NCBI RefSeq assembly: GCF_010365865.1 | Contig: NZ_CP048020.1 | Location: forward strand, 2,356,001-2,420,000 | Origin: Treponema vincentii | GTDB taxonomy: Bacteria > Spirochaetota > Spirochaetia > Treponematales > Treponemataceae | Reading direction: 5' to 3' | Length of the DNA stretch: 64,000 nt | Part shown: positions 46,340 through 54,725 of the stretch, piece after piece | How positions within the stretch are numbered: the stretch's first letter is position 1 | How the letters are laid out: each line of letters starts with the position of its first letter | Notes under the pieces: generated by a model | What the model was told of the DNA's origin: nothing | The model's input: the letters and a program-made list of their open reading frames with translations, nothing else | Databases searched by the model: none | Made by a program: the position numbers and the translations under genes

Positions 46340-47639
46340 ATGGAAAAACTCTTTCAGCTTCAAGCGCACAAAACGAATGTGCGTACCGAAATCATTGCAG
46401 GATTAACAACTTTCCTTGCAATGGCGTATATTCTTGCCGTCAACCCGCTCATTTTAAGCGATGCAGGCTTGAATCCCGGCAGTGTATTTACGGCTACCGC
46501 ATTATCTGCGGCAATAGCAACCTTGATAATGGCCGTACTTGCCAATCTTCCTGTCGCGCTTGCTCCCGGCATGGGCTTAAATGCTTTTTTCACGTATACT
46601 GTTGTTATCGGAATGAAGTATTCACCCGCAACAGCATTAACGGCAGTATTCCTCGAAGGCTTACTGTTTATTTTGCTGTCCTTTTTCAATGTACGGGAAG
46701 CGATTGTTGAATCAATCCCGATCAATCTGAAGAAAGCGGTTGCAGCAGGTATCGGCCTTTTCATCACATTAATCGGTATGAAAAATGCGGAAATCATCGT
46801 TGATAATCCTGCGACATTAGTCGGTCTCGGCAACGTTACTTCAGGAGCTGCTTTATTGGGACTCATCGGTCTGGTTATTACTGCAATTCTGTACGTTCTA
46901 CATGTTCCGGGTTCAATTCTCCTTGGAATTTTAATTACTACCGTAATCGGTATTCCAATGGGTGTTACGGCACCGTTCGGCGGATGGGAAAATTGGTCTA
47001 TCGTAAGCGCTCCGGCAGCTCCGGTTTTCTGGAATTTCGATTTCAGCAATATCTTCAGTTTCCAGTTCTTTACGGTATTCTTTTCATTCCTGTTTGTTGA
47101 CATTTTTTGATACGGTCGGGACCTTAGTCGGCGTTACCAACCGCGCAGGACTTATCGACAAAGACGGAAATATCCCACGGGTAAAGCAGGCATTGCTCTC
47201 CGATGCTATCGGTACGGTTTTCGGTGCTATGCTGGGAACTTCTACCGTTACCAGCTTTGTCGAAAGCACTTCCGGCGTAGCGGCCGGAGGAAGAACCGGT
47301 TTAACCGCGTTGACAACCGGTGTATTTTTCTTAATTGCCTTGATTTTCTCGCCACTTTTCTTATTGATTCCGTCAGCAGCTACTGCACCGGCGCTTATCA
47401 TTGTCGGATTCCTGATGCTGAGTGCCGCAGCCGAAATCGATTTCAAAGATCCTACGGAAGGTATTCCTGCGTTCTTGACAATCGTTATGATGCCGTTTAC
47501 CTACAGCATTGCCGAAGGTATTGTGTATGGCATTCTTTCCTACGTTATTTTGAAGGCCATAACAGGTAAATTCAAGCAAATCCCGATTATCAGCTGGATA
47601 TTGTTTGTTATCTTCTTATTGAGGATTATTCTCCATTAA
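46340..47639 (+). CDS. AzgA-type purine permease (NCS2), one frameshift
   Basis: With one T removed from the six-T run at 47103-47108 the frame is continuous and gives about 432 residues. N-terminus: TNVRTEIIAGLTTFLAMAYI followed by LAVNPLILSDAG, typical of the AzgA/PbuG/GhxP branch for adenine, guanine and hypoxanthine. Later motifs are APGMGLNAFFTYTVV, and across the repaired join FLFVDIFDTVGTLVGVTNRA, then LGTSTVTSFVESTSGVAAGG, which bind the purine. AAAGGAGG precedes the ATG. The frameshift is probably a sequence error, since both halves are well conserved. A strong terminator follows. Confidence 0.92.
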
Positions 47640-47669
47640 GCTGTTTTACAGTTAAAACTATACACATCT

Positions 47670-47706
47670 CGGACACTCATATAGAGTATGGGTGTCCGTT
47701 TTTTTT
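47670..47706 (+). terminator. Intrinsic terminator of the purine permease gene
   Basis: CGGACACTCATA pairs with TATGGGTGTCCG (one G-T pair) around TAGAG and is followed by eight T residues, 31 bases after the stop. Confidence 0.92.
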
Positions 47707-47727
47707 CTTACAGCAAAAAGCGCCTCC

Positions 47728-47755
47728 TTGAAAAATATACAAATAAGGATACAAT
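47728..47755 (+). promoter_or_regulatory. Putative promoter giving a leaderless NYN-protein mRNA
   Basis: TTGAAA (47728-47733), 16 bases, TACAAT (47750-47755). The expected transcription start is within a base or two of the ATG at 47762, and no ribosome site is present. Confidence 0.5.
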
Positions 47756-47761
47756 ATCTGT

Positions 47762-48697
47762 ATGGACAGAAAATATGTACTACTGATCGACGGCGACAAT
47801 ATTCCGCCGAGTTTTTTGGAAGCCATTATCACCGAAGTTTCTAAAGAAGGCGAATTATTGATAAAACGTTTATATGGAGACTGGACAACACCGAATATGA
47901 ACGGGTGGAAAAATTGGCTTGAAAAGATCCCCATTCGTCCGGTACAACAATTTCGTAACGGGCCAAATGCAACCGATAATACTATCATTATGGATGCTAT
48001 TGAGCTTGCCAACACCAATAAAAGTATTAATGCTGTTTGCATCGTTTCGACTGATTCCGACTATTATAGCCTTGCGCTTAAATTGCGGGAGTACGGGCTT
48101 TATGTTCTCGGTATTGGGAAACAAAATGCTAAGGCTCTTTGGGTAAACGCTTGTAATGAATTTAAATATCTGGAAAACCTCGATAGTGCAACAACCCCTG
48201 AAGAGGAGAGTCAAGATTCTCCCTTCGATTCTCTGGAAAAATTATTAAACCATGCCTATAAAAACTCACGAATGACAGAAGACGGATGGGTCAGTCTTTC
48301 CGATTTAGGCAAATCCATCCGACGGAGTATGCCGGAATTTGATCCCCGATCTTATAACCATAATACCTTACGAGAAATTCTTGAAGCTTTTCCCGATCAA
48401 TATGAAATGACAACCGATAGACTGGTTCCGCCTAACCATTGGATTAAAGCGAAAGAACAACAAAAAAGCGATACGTTAAGCGGCACCATTAAACGCTTTA
48501 AAGGAAACTGGGGAATTATCGAAACTGTCGATCACGGCGATTTCTACTTTGGTCTTACAAACCTTACCAAATCTTCCCGTCGTAAAAAGATTACGGAAGG
48601 AATGCAGGTACGCTTCAAGGTGTTTAAGGAACCGAACGCTGACGGAGAGAACTTTGCCGAAAGAAACGGCAAGGCAACAGACGTGGAACTACGATAA
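47762..48697 (+). CDS. NYN-domain RNase with LOTUS/OST-HTH and cold-shock-like domains
   Basis: 311 residues. NYN/LabA-like PIN-fold domain at about 1-140: YVLLIDGDNIPPSFLEAI with the first aspartates, GPNATDNTIIMDAIELA, and AVCIVSTDSDYYSLALKLRE followed by YGLYVLGIGK. An OST-HTH/LOTUS domain follows at about 155-225 (LEKLLNHAYKNSRMTEDGWV then SLSDLGKSIR). A cold-shock-like OB domain ends the protein (SGTIKRFKGNWGIIETVDHG then DFYFGLTNL). NYN nucleases cut RNA and LOTUS domains bind RNA, so this is probably an RNA-processing factor. Substrate is unknown. The short gap from 48698 to 48993 shows nothing recognisable. Confidence 0.85.
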   Translation: MDRKYVLLIDGDNIPPSFLEAIITEVSKEGELLIKRLYGDWTTPNMNGWKNWLEKIPIRPVQQFRNGPNATDNTIIMDAIELANTNKSINAVCIVSTDSDYYSLALKLREYGLYVLGIGKQNAKALWVNACNEFKYLENLDSATTPEEESQDSPFDSLEKLLNHAYKNSRMTEDGWVSLSDLGKSIRRSMPEFDPRSYNHNTLREILEAFPDQYEMTTDRLVPPNHWIKAKEQQKSDTLSGTIKRFKGNWGIIETVDHGDFYFGLTNLTKSSRRKKITEGMQVRFKVFKEPNADGENFAERNGKATDVELR

Positions 48698-48993
48698 ACG
48701 AGTTTGTTGTATACTGCTATTAGGTAGCTCTCAAATATTTACCTGTTTTCGCAAGTTCTTATTATCTTCATTTTTAAATAAGACGTTACAAACCGCTGAC
48801 TGTGGGATTAATATGCAGTACGGTGTATATGTACTGTTACTGTAGGTACATAAATTCAGTATGACTCTGATATTCGACATGTTTTTTATGGCTACGACCT
48901 GTTATCAAAGCTTATACTAGGAGGAACGCTTCTTACAAAGAACCTCCTAAAAAAATATCTCGAAAAAAGTGAAGCCGTCTATGCCACCCATTC

Positions 48994-50760
48994 CTAACGT
49001 TCTCTCCGATCAATCTTCCACCCGATTGCTTCTTCACGGATGCCGACAAATCTCCGGTATAGCCCTGCCTGTTTCATAAGTTCGGCATGAGTACCCCGTT
49101 GCACAATACGTCCTTCGTCAAGCACAATAATTTGATCCGCTTTGCGTACCGTATTTAAACGGTGCGCAATCATCAAGAGCGTTTTATTTTTTGTCAGCTC
49201 CTCGATAGCTGTTTGCAACTCGTGTTCATTTTCAGGATCGACACTGGCAGTCGCTTCGTCTAAAATAATAACAGGCGCATCCTTGAGAATTGCCCGCGCG
49301 ATGGAGATACGCTGCTTTTCTCCCCCCGACAGTGTTGCGCCGTTTTCTCCGATTCTAGTTTGATACCCGTCCGGCAGTGCAGTGATAAAATCATGACAGC
49401 AGGCTTTTTTTGCTGCGGCAATCACTTCGTCCATCGTTGCATCCGGCCTACCGAAACGGATATTGTTTTCTATCGTATCTTCAAACAGGTATACGCGCTG
49501 AAACACAATAGAAAAATTTTTCAAAAGACTGTCGCATGTGTAGTCCTTAACGTTGATACCGCCAAGTAAAATTTCACCCTGACTGACGTCCCAAAAGCGC
49601 GCAATTAAATTACACAGTGTTGTTTTTCCCGAACCGGACGGTCCGACAATCGCGCAGCTTGTTTTTTGCGGCACCGTAAAATCGACATTCCGTATCACTT
49701 CTTTTGTATCATTTCTATCGTAAGAAAAAGAAATATTCCGAACCGTAATGTCATAATTATTCGGAATATGCTCCGTACCGTTTTCATCCAATAACGGCAT
49801 ATCCGATATTTCTTCCAGCCGGTCAAGAGAAGCATCAACTACCCGTGCAACAGCGGCCGTACTTCCGGCAAGTTCCACCGTTGCATAAATCATAAAACTT
49901 GCGACAGTCAGCAACAAACATTTTTTCGGTGTTATATTTCCATGCATTAAAAGATAGGGGGCTGTAATGAGTATTGCCGCTCTAACCACTTTGAATATTG
50001 TTTGAAAAGCAGCCGCGAGTTCGGAGAAAATCTTTTCCAAAATGATATTTGCCGCTGCGCTTTCACTGATTGCTGCATCAACCGTTTTACCGGATTGCTC
50101 GCCGAGTCCGAATGCTTTTACCACCGTCATCCCTTGAATGTATTCCAAAATACCGGTTACCAGTTGTGCTTGCGCCGCCTGCCTGCGCGGTGAATATTTT
50201 TCTCCCGCAGCTTGAGTTTTTGCATAAATCAAAAACGAAATTAAAAGACCGGCAAGCATCAGCAATCCGATTCTCCATTCATAAACAAACAGCCATACAT
50301 TGATAACAAAGGCGTGAATAAATCCGCCTGCGACCGCCTCCAGCACCGTTACCGCACTTGTTTCAAGATCACCGAGTGTGGTGGTAACCGCAGCGGTAAT
50401 GTCTCCTAATCGGTGCTCACTGAAATACCCCATCGGTGCACGCTTTAATTTTTCACCGAGGTTCATCCGCCACTCGCTGCACATGGCAAAACTTCCCAAT
50501 GTTCTATTTATAGAAGCGATATTGATAAAAACGATTTTGCCCACAATACTGAGCAGCATAATTCCGAGCGATACCCAAATCGTTTTGTACGACATCCCAT
50601 TTCCTGAAATGGTGGAAAGGATTCCGGAGAGAACCGTCAGAATTGCCATAATGGGAAGCATCTCAAAAAACGAATTACCGATATGAAAAATAAAAGAGAG
50701 TATCAATCTTCTTTTTTCCGCACCTGAAAAATGCAACAATCGTTTAAACATAGTAATCAT
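48994..50760 (-). CDS. ABC transporter, fused permease-ATPase subunit B
   Basis: 588 residues: six membrane helices (residues 15-310), then an ATPase with CAIVGPSGSGKTTLCNLIAR (Walker A), the Q-loop IVFQRVYLFEDTIENNIRFG, signature ATLSGGEKQRISIARAILKD, Walker B VIILDEATASVDPENE and switch histidine MIAHRLNTVRKAD. It forms a heterodimeric exporter with the gene upstream; their ATGA overlap of four bases indicates coupling. Related pairs in oral anaerobes are linked with TetR regulators and drug, peptide or siderophore transport. The substrate is not visible. Assignment is strong. Confidence 0.92.
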   Translation of the reverse strand: MITMFKRLLHFSGAEKRRLILSFIFHIGNSFFEMLPIMAILTVLSGILSTISGNGMSYKTIWVSLGIMLLSIVGKIVFINIASINRTLGSFAMCSEWRMNLGEKLKRAPMGYFSEHRLGDITAAVTTTLGDLETSAVTVLEAVAGGFIHAFVINVWLFVYEWRIGLLMLAGLLISFLIYAKTQAAGEKYSPRRQAAQAQLVTGILEYIQGMTVVKAFGLGEQSGKTVDAAISESAAANIILEKIFSELAAAFQTIFKVVRAAILITAPYLLMHGNITPKKCLLLTVASFMIYATVELAGSTAAVARVVDASLDRLEEISDMPLLDENGTEHIPNNYDITVRNISFSYDRNDTKEVIRNVDFTVPQKTSCAIVGPSGSGKTTLCNLIARFWDVSQGEILLGGINVKDYTCDSLLKNFSIVFQRVYLFEDTIENNIRFGRPDATMDEVIAAAKKACCHDFITALPDGYQTRIGENGATLSGGEKQRISIARAILKDAPVIILDEATASVDPENEHELQTAIEELTKNKTLLMIAHRLNTVRKADQIIVLDEGRIVQRGTHAELMKQAGLYRRFVGIREEAIGWKIDRRER

Positions 50761-52535
50761 ACAGCCTCCCCAGATTTTTTATCGCTTACGCTGATGTGCG
50801 CATTCCACAGTGTGCGATACAGTTCGCACGATTCCAACAGCGATTGATGCCTACCCTCCGATTCAATGCGTCCGTGATTCATAACGATAATTTTATCTGC
50901 CATCGTGATAGTCGAAAGCCGATGCGCAATGACGATCAATGTTTTTCCTGCAACCAGTTCTCCGATAGAACGCTGAATGACTGCTTCATTTTCGGGGTCG
51001 GTAAAAGCGGTCGCTTCATCCAGCATAATGATGGGACTGTCTTTTAGTATTGCGCGTGCGATTGCAATGCGCTGCTTCTCTCCGCCGGAAAGATTATTCC
51101 CTCCGTCTCCTGCGACCGTATCATACCCTTGAGGAAGTGCCTTGATAAACTCGTGGCAGCTTGCTTTCTTTGCAGCCTGTTCTATCTCGGCATCCGTAGC
51201 GTCCGGTTTCCCAATCCGTATGTTTTCCCGAATGGATAAATGGAATAAATAATTATCCTGTGAAACATAGCCAACTCGCTCCATCACTTGCGAAAGCGGA
51301 ATGTTCCGTGCATCGCAGCCGCCTATCATAACCGAACCTTTGCTTGCTTCCCAAAACGAGGCGATTAAGCGGGCAATGGTAGATTTGCCCGAACCGGACG
51401 GATCGACAAATGCAGTCATCCCATTCGGAACCGCTTGAAATGAAATGTCATGCAAAACTTCCGTATCGCTATATGCAAACGATACATGAGAAAATGCAAT
51501 AGTATTTTCTTTAATGGGCACACCATTCTTCGGACGGTTCATTTCTTCCGCTTCCAACAATTTCGCAATTTCTTTTACGGTAGAGTCTACCATTGCAAGA
51601 CTGTCCGTGTAACGCAGCGCCTGAATGAGCGGTGCAATAAGACCGAGCGACAAGATGATACACGATATAAAACTTCCGGCGGATATACTCCCGTGTATGA
51701 AAAACCAACAGCCGAGAGGCAGCACACCTAATAAACTGGAAGGAGCAATTGCAATTCCCGCAGCGTAGTAAGGATTGGTCTTTTTAAACCATTCCGCTTT
51801 CGCATTCTCATTTTCCGCTATTGCCTCAGTATATTTCCGATATGATACGGTGCTTTGATTAAAGGCTTTTATCACTTCGATGCCGCCGATGTATTCAACC
51901 GTTGCGGCATCCATATTTTTACTTGCCGTAAGAACTTTTGCATACCGCTTTTCGTAGTCCTTCATCATCCCCATATAACAAATAAGGCCGAGCGGAAAAG
52001 TTGCAAAAGCGGTAAGCGCTAAGCGCCAATCAAGATAAAAGAAATAGACTAACATTAAAAAAGGAATCAGCAGATTAGCCGTCAGTTCCGGTATGATATG
52101 AGCAAGCGGTAATTCCAGTTTTTCTACCGTATCGACCAGCATTGTTTTGAATTTACCGGATGGGGTATCCAGTATAAAACCCATCGGAACGCGGGAGAGC
52201 TTTGCCGTCAGCTGCATACGGATGTTTTTCAGCACGGTAAACGCCGCACGGTGAGAACGTATCGTAGAAAGTGTAGACAGATAGAGCTGCCCAAGATACC
52301 CGGCAAGTGCAATAAGTGCCGTTACAAAAATTGCCTGTAGGGTATAATCCCGTGCGCATATCCGAATGATAAGGCGGGACACGGCAAGGTATGGTATAAT
52401 TCCCGCAGCTGCGCCCAATACGGCAAAAATCACGGAAGTGACGAGCAGCCTCTTACAGGGTTTTGCAAGCTCCAATAGATACTGTAAAGCGGTTTTTTCC
52501 GCAGTATGTTCACCGGTTTTTGACAATTTTTCCAT
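50757..52535 (-). CDS. ABC transporter, fused permease-ATPase subunit A (variant Walker A)
   Basis: 592 residues with the same layout. Its Walker A reads FVDPSGSGKSTIARLIASFW, with aspartate replacing the first glycine of GPSGSGKS. Signature NNLSGGEKQRIAIARAILKD and Walker B IIMLDEATAFTDPENE are present, the latter with FT instead of the usual SV, and the switch histidine is in VIAHRLSTITMADK. Small changes of this type often mark one degenerate ATP site in heterodimeric exporters, but here they may simply be tolerated. AAAGGA precedes the ATG at 52535. Two tandem palindromes lie 17-44 bases upstream, so expression is probably repressor controlled. Confidence 0.92.
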   Translation of the reverse strand: MEKLSKTGEHTAEKTALQYLLELAKPCKRLLVTSVIFAVLGAAAGIIPYLAVSRLIIRICARDYTLQAIFVTALIALAGYLGQLYLSTLSTIRSHRAAFTVLKNIRMQLTAKLSRVPMGFILDTPSGKFKTMLVDTVEKLELPLAHIIPELTANLLIPFLMLVYFFYLDWRLALTAFATFPLGLICYMGMMKDYEKRYAKVLTASKNMDAATVEYIGGIEVIKAFNQSTVSYRKYTEAIAENENAKAEWFKKTNPYYAAGIAIAPSSLLGVLPLGCWFFIHGSISAGSFISCIILSLGLIAPLIQALRYTDSLAMVDSTVKEIAKLLEAEEMNRPKNGVPIKENTIAFSHVSFAYSDTEVLHDISFQAVPNGMTAFVDPSGSGKSTIARLIASFWEASKGSVMIGGCDARNIPLSQVMERVGYVSQDNYLFHLSIRENIRIGKPDATDAEIEQAAKKASCHEFIKALPQGYDTVAGDGGNNLSGGEKQRIAIARAILKDSPIIMLDEATAFTDPENEAVIQRSIGELVAGKTLIVIAHRLSTITMADKIIVMNHGRIESEGRHQSLLESCELYRTLWNAHISVSDKKSGEAV

Positions 52536-52551
52536 CCTTTCATCATCAATT

Positions 52552-52579
52552 TATATCAATGATATATATCAGTGATATA
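52552..52579. promoter_or_regulatory. Two overlapping operators TATATCA-N-TGATATA upstream of the ABC exporter
   Basis: Perfect 15-bp palindromes TATATCAATGATATA (52552-52566) and TATATCAGTGATATA (52565-52579), centres 13 bases apart, in the leader of the exporter gene. TetR-family repressors commonly bind such tandem sites as two dimers; the TetR gene at 53936 is the natural candidate. Confidence 0.7.
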
Positions 52580-52642
52580 AAATAGAAAAGGAGCAACTTT
52601 GTCAAGGGAGTGGAGGGTGGTAGGAAAAACTCTCGTTTAAGC

Positions 52643-53089
52643 TTATGTTAAAAGCTCTTCTAACTTTTCTCTTGCCTTTTTAGCTTCAATTCTATTTGGG
52701 ATTATGACAAGCAAAATCCCAAAAACAAGCATGATATAAGGGACTAAAGCAGCCGGCATAGGAAATCCGGCGAATGGAACTATTAAACATCCCGCAAGCA
52801 CGCCGGTAAACCATACAACTAAAAAAACGATAACAGAGATAGCCATTCTCATTCTGATGTTGATTGTTGAACCATACTCATGTGCTTCAATAGTTCCAAT
52901 TATCAAAGGTAAAAATGAATTTCGATAATGTATACATCTACAAATTTTAAATGAATTTTCAGATACGCTCCCTTCAAAATATTTGTCTCCTTTGGGAAAA
53001 TCAAATACAGAAGTTTTTATGTAAGTATTGCCACGTATAATTTGCAGAATCTCATCCTTTGATTTCTTTGTTTCAATTATAAAACGCAT
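52643..53089 (-). CDS. Small membrane protein, function unknown
   Basis: 148 residues from ATG 53089, which has TGAGGAG six bases upstream. The N-terminal 75 residues are soluble (MRFIIETKKSKDEILQIIRG, then FEGSVSENSFKICRCIHYRN). Two membrane segments follow at about 85-105 (ISVIVFLVVWFTGVLAGCLI) and 108-130 (ALVPYIMLVFGILLVIIPNR), with a short charged tail KAREKLEELLT. This plan, with an N-terminal soluble domain before a C-terminal helical hairpin, is common in unannotated small proteins of Firmicutes and spirochaetes. It sits between the exporter genes and vapBC. I cannot name a family. Confidence 0.6.
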   Translation of the reverse strand: MRFIIETKKSKDEILQIIRGNTYIKTSVFDFPKGDKYFEGSVSENSFKICRCIHYRNSFLPLIIGTIEAHEYGSTINIRMRMAISVIVFLVVWFTGVLAGCLIVPFAGFPMPAALVPYIMLVFGILLVIIPNRIEAKKAREKLEELLT

Positions 53090-53161
53090 AGTACTCCTCA
53101 TAACACTAGCCGTTAGATATTGCACCACAATGTTAAGTTGAATCGGCTGTTTTGGTTTGTC

Positions 53162-53563
53162 CTATTTCTTTGTCCAGTCTTCTACTTTTATCCAGGGAAT
53201 TCTAGCAAATTCATCGTAATTATTTGTTATAACGATTAAATTTCTTGTCATAGCTTGGGCTGCAATTTGCATATCATACGGATCGATAACGCTCCCCTCC
53301 TTTTCAAGATACGCTCTGATCATACCATATGTTTCCGTATCTTCTGCCGTAAAATCAAGAATATTAAAATCAACACAAAAGTCTAATAAAGCCTTTCGAT
53401 TTTTTTCTCTGTTCTGACTTTTTGAGGCTCCATATTCCATTTCAGCGATTGAAATAGACGATAAAAACAGATCATTACCGCTTGTCGCAAAAATCCTTTT
53501 AGTGAGAACGGGAAATGTATTCTTAATGAGAAAAATACAAATATTCGTATCCAGCAAATACAT
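53162..53563 (-). CDS. vapC: VapC toxin (PIN-domain RNase)
   Basis: 133 residues starting MYLLDTNICIFLIKN with the first catalytic aspartate. The second acid is in ISIAEMEYGASKSQNR, the third in GSVIDPYDMQIAAQAMTRNL, and the last in VITNNYDEFARIPWIKVEDW. All acids of the PIN active site are present, so it should be active. VapC toxins cleave specific RNAs, often initiator tRNA. The ATG shares one base with the antitoxin stop (TAATG), the normal vapBC coupling. Assignment is strong. Confidence 0.93.
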   Translation of the reverse strand: MYLLDTNICIFLIKNTFPVLTKRIFATSGNDLFLSSISIAEMEYGASKSQNREKNRKALLDFCVDFNILDFTAEDTETYGMIRAYLEKEGSVIDPYDMQIAAQAMTRNLIVITNNYDEFARIPWIKVEDWTKK

Positions 53564-53793
53564 TAAAATGCTTCTCTTTCTGTCAATGAAGGTTGCTTTC
53601 TCCCTTCCGCCATAAAGTCATCAGAGAATTCCGATAAACTTTTTTTAAGATTTTCCCAGGGACGATTTTGAGGATACAAAATTATTGTTGTTCCAATCTT
53701 CTTGATAAAGAGTTCTGTATCGTCAATATGAAATTCTTTTGGAATCCTCACCGCTTGACTGTTCCCACTCATAAAGACTTTTGCACAAACCAT
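53563..53793 (-). CDS. vapB: VapB antitoxin (AbrB/SpoVT-fold)
   Basis: 76 residues from ATG 53793, with CGGAGG seven bases upstream. MVCAKVFMSGNSQAVRIPKE is the classic swapped-hairpin start of VapB/AbrB DNA-binding domains, followed by FIKKIGTTIILYPQ. The tail (SEFSDDFMAEGRKQPSLTER) should wrap the VapC active site. A palindrome at its promoter suggests autorepression. The module lies between the TetR gene and the exporter it may control, probably as an insertion. Assignment is strong. Confidence 0.92.
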   Translation of the reverse strand: MVCAKVFMSGNSQAVRIPKEFHIDDTELFIKKIGTTIILYPQNRPWENLKKSLSEFSDDFMAEGRKQPSLTEREAF

Positions 53794-53804
53794 AATAATC
53801 CTCC

Positions 53805-53845
53805 GTATATATGATAATATATACACAGATGTTTACGCATGTCAA
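53805..53845 (-). promoter_or_regulatory. vapBC promoter and operator
   Basis: On the minus strand, TTGACA (53845-53840), then TATATT about 18 bases later. Overlapping the -10 region is the inverted repeat GTATATAT-GATA-ATATATAC (53805-53824), perfect over 8 bp, ending 12 bases before the VapB start. This fits an autorepressed module. Confidence 0.65.
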
Positions 53846-53935
53846 TCTTTAGTTGATCCTATATACGAGATTTGCATATGCATCATCGGTCATATCTCAA
53901 AATAGTATTGCTTACAGCGACACCACTTCACAATC

Positions 53936-54550
53936 TTACGTTAGCTTTAAAATACCGTCCCAACCGCAGTTAAAAAAGACGGCTAATTCTTTTACATACT
54001 CAAGCGCTTTTTTGCGAGACATATCATGAGCAACTGTTTCAAACACGGCGGTAAAATAGGCGCTTGTAATCATGTGATGCAGTTCACGGCTCACAACACC
54101 TTCAAGCTTTCCTCGCTTTCGTAAAAGGCGGTAGTATTTTTCGGTGACGGATACCTCAAGCTCAACTAAATCGTGAATATAGTGCTCGTACTTTGTTCCG
54201 GCAGACCGGCAAATTACGAGTTTAAATGCATCGAAATTATCATAAATATAGTTTACGAAAATCTGCAGATATTCCGTAGACAGTTTCCTGCTGAATTGCG
54301 TTTCACTTTTTTCGATTAAATCGAAATGAGCTTCTTGCGCATGTTTGAATTGTTCAACCAAACCGTCTGCCGCTTCGGATACCAGCGCGGTAAATAATGC
54401 TTCCTTATCGGGGTAATAACCGTAGAATGCCCCCTGCGTAAAACCGGCATCCGCTACAATTTTCCTTAATGATGCATCCTTAAAACCTTTCTGCAAAAAT
54501 TCCTGTTTGCCGATTTCCAATATTTTTTTCTGTGTGTCGGATATGTTCAT
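53936..54550 (-). CDS. TetR/AcrR-family transcriptional regulator
   Basis: 204 residues from ATG 54550, six bases after GGAG. The N-terminal HTH is textbook: TQKKILEIGKQEFLQKGFKD, then ASLRKIVADAGFTQGAFYGY and YPDKEALFTALV. The rest is the all-helical ligand-binding and dimer domain. It is a likely repressor of the ABC exporter at 48994-52535, whose leader carries tandem operators; vapBC and a small membrane gene now lie between them. No copy of that operator is seen next to its own gene; a three-way-junction structure lies there instead. Family is certain and target inferred. Confidence 0.92.
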   Translation of the reverse strand: MNISDTQKKILEIGKQEFLQKGFKDASLRKIVADAGFTQGAFYGYYPDKEALFTALVSEAADGLVEQFKHAQEAHFDLIEKSETQFSRKLSTEYLQIFVNYIYDNFDAFKLVICRSAGTKYEHYIHDLVELEVSVTEKYYRLLRKRGKLEGVVSRELHHMITSAYFTAVFETVAHDMSRKKALEYVKELAVFFNCGWDGILKLT

Positions 54551-54569
54551 ATTGTACTCCAATGCTAAT

Positions 54570-54655
54570 CGGTATCTTCCGAAACTATCGTTTTACGATA
54601 GACCGATTGAAAGATGTCATGTCTTTAATATCTTTCAATTTTGATACCGTTTTTT
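54570..54655. ncRNA. Possible three-way-junction RNA element with terminal T-run
   Basis: Outer stem CGGTATC (54570-54576) with GATACCG (54643-54649). Hairpin 1: CTATCG/CGATAG (54585-54601). Hairpin 2: ATTGAAAGAT with ATCTTTCAAT (54606-54639). Six T residues (54650-54655) follow on the plus strand. All three stems are perfect. It lies between the cca and tetR genes, both on the minus strand, so it may be a terminator facing the other way, a leader of tetR or a small RNA. Confidence 0.4.
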
Positions 54656-54725
54656 GCACCTTGTCACCTCTCAAATCTAACGGAGGGTATAAAACAGACT
54701 GTAGGGAAAAAATGCTAACCCATAC

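Noticed and set aside
46360-47103. 247-codon open frame antisense to the AzgA permease
   Set aside because: Same reason: antisense shadow of a membrane protein gene.
48549-48845. 98-codon frame overlapping the end of the NYN gene
   Set aside because: Starts inside the cold-shock domain in another frame; composition after 48700 is not protein-like.
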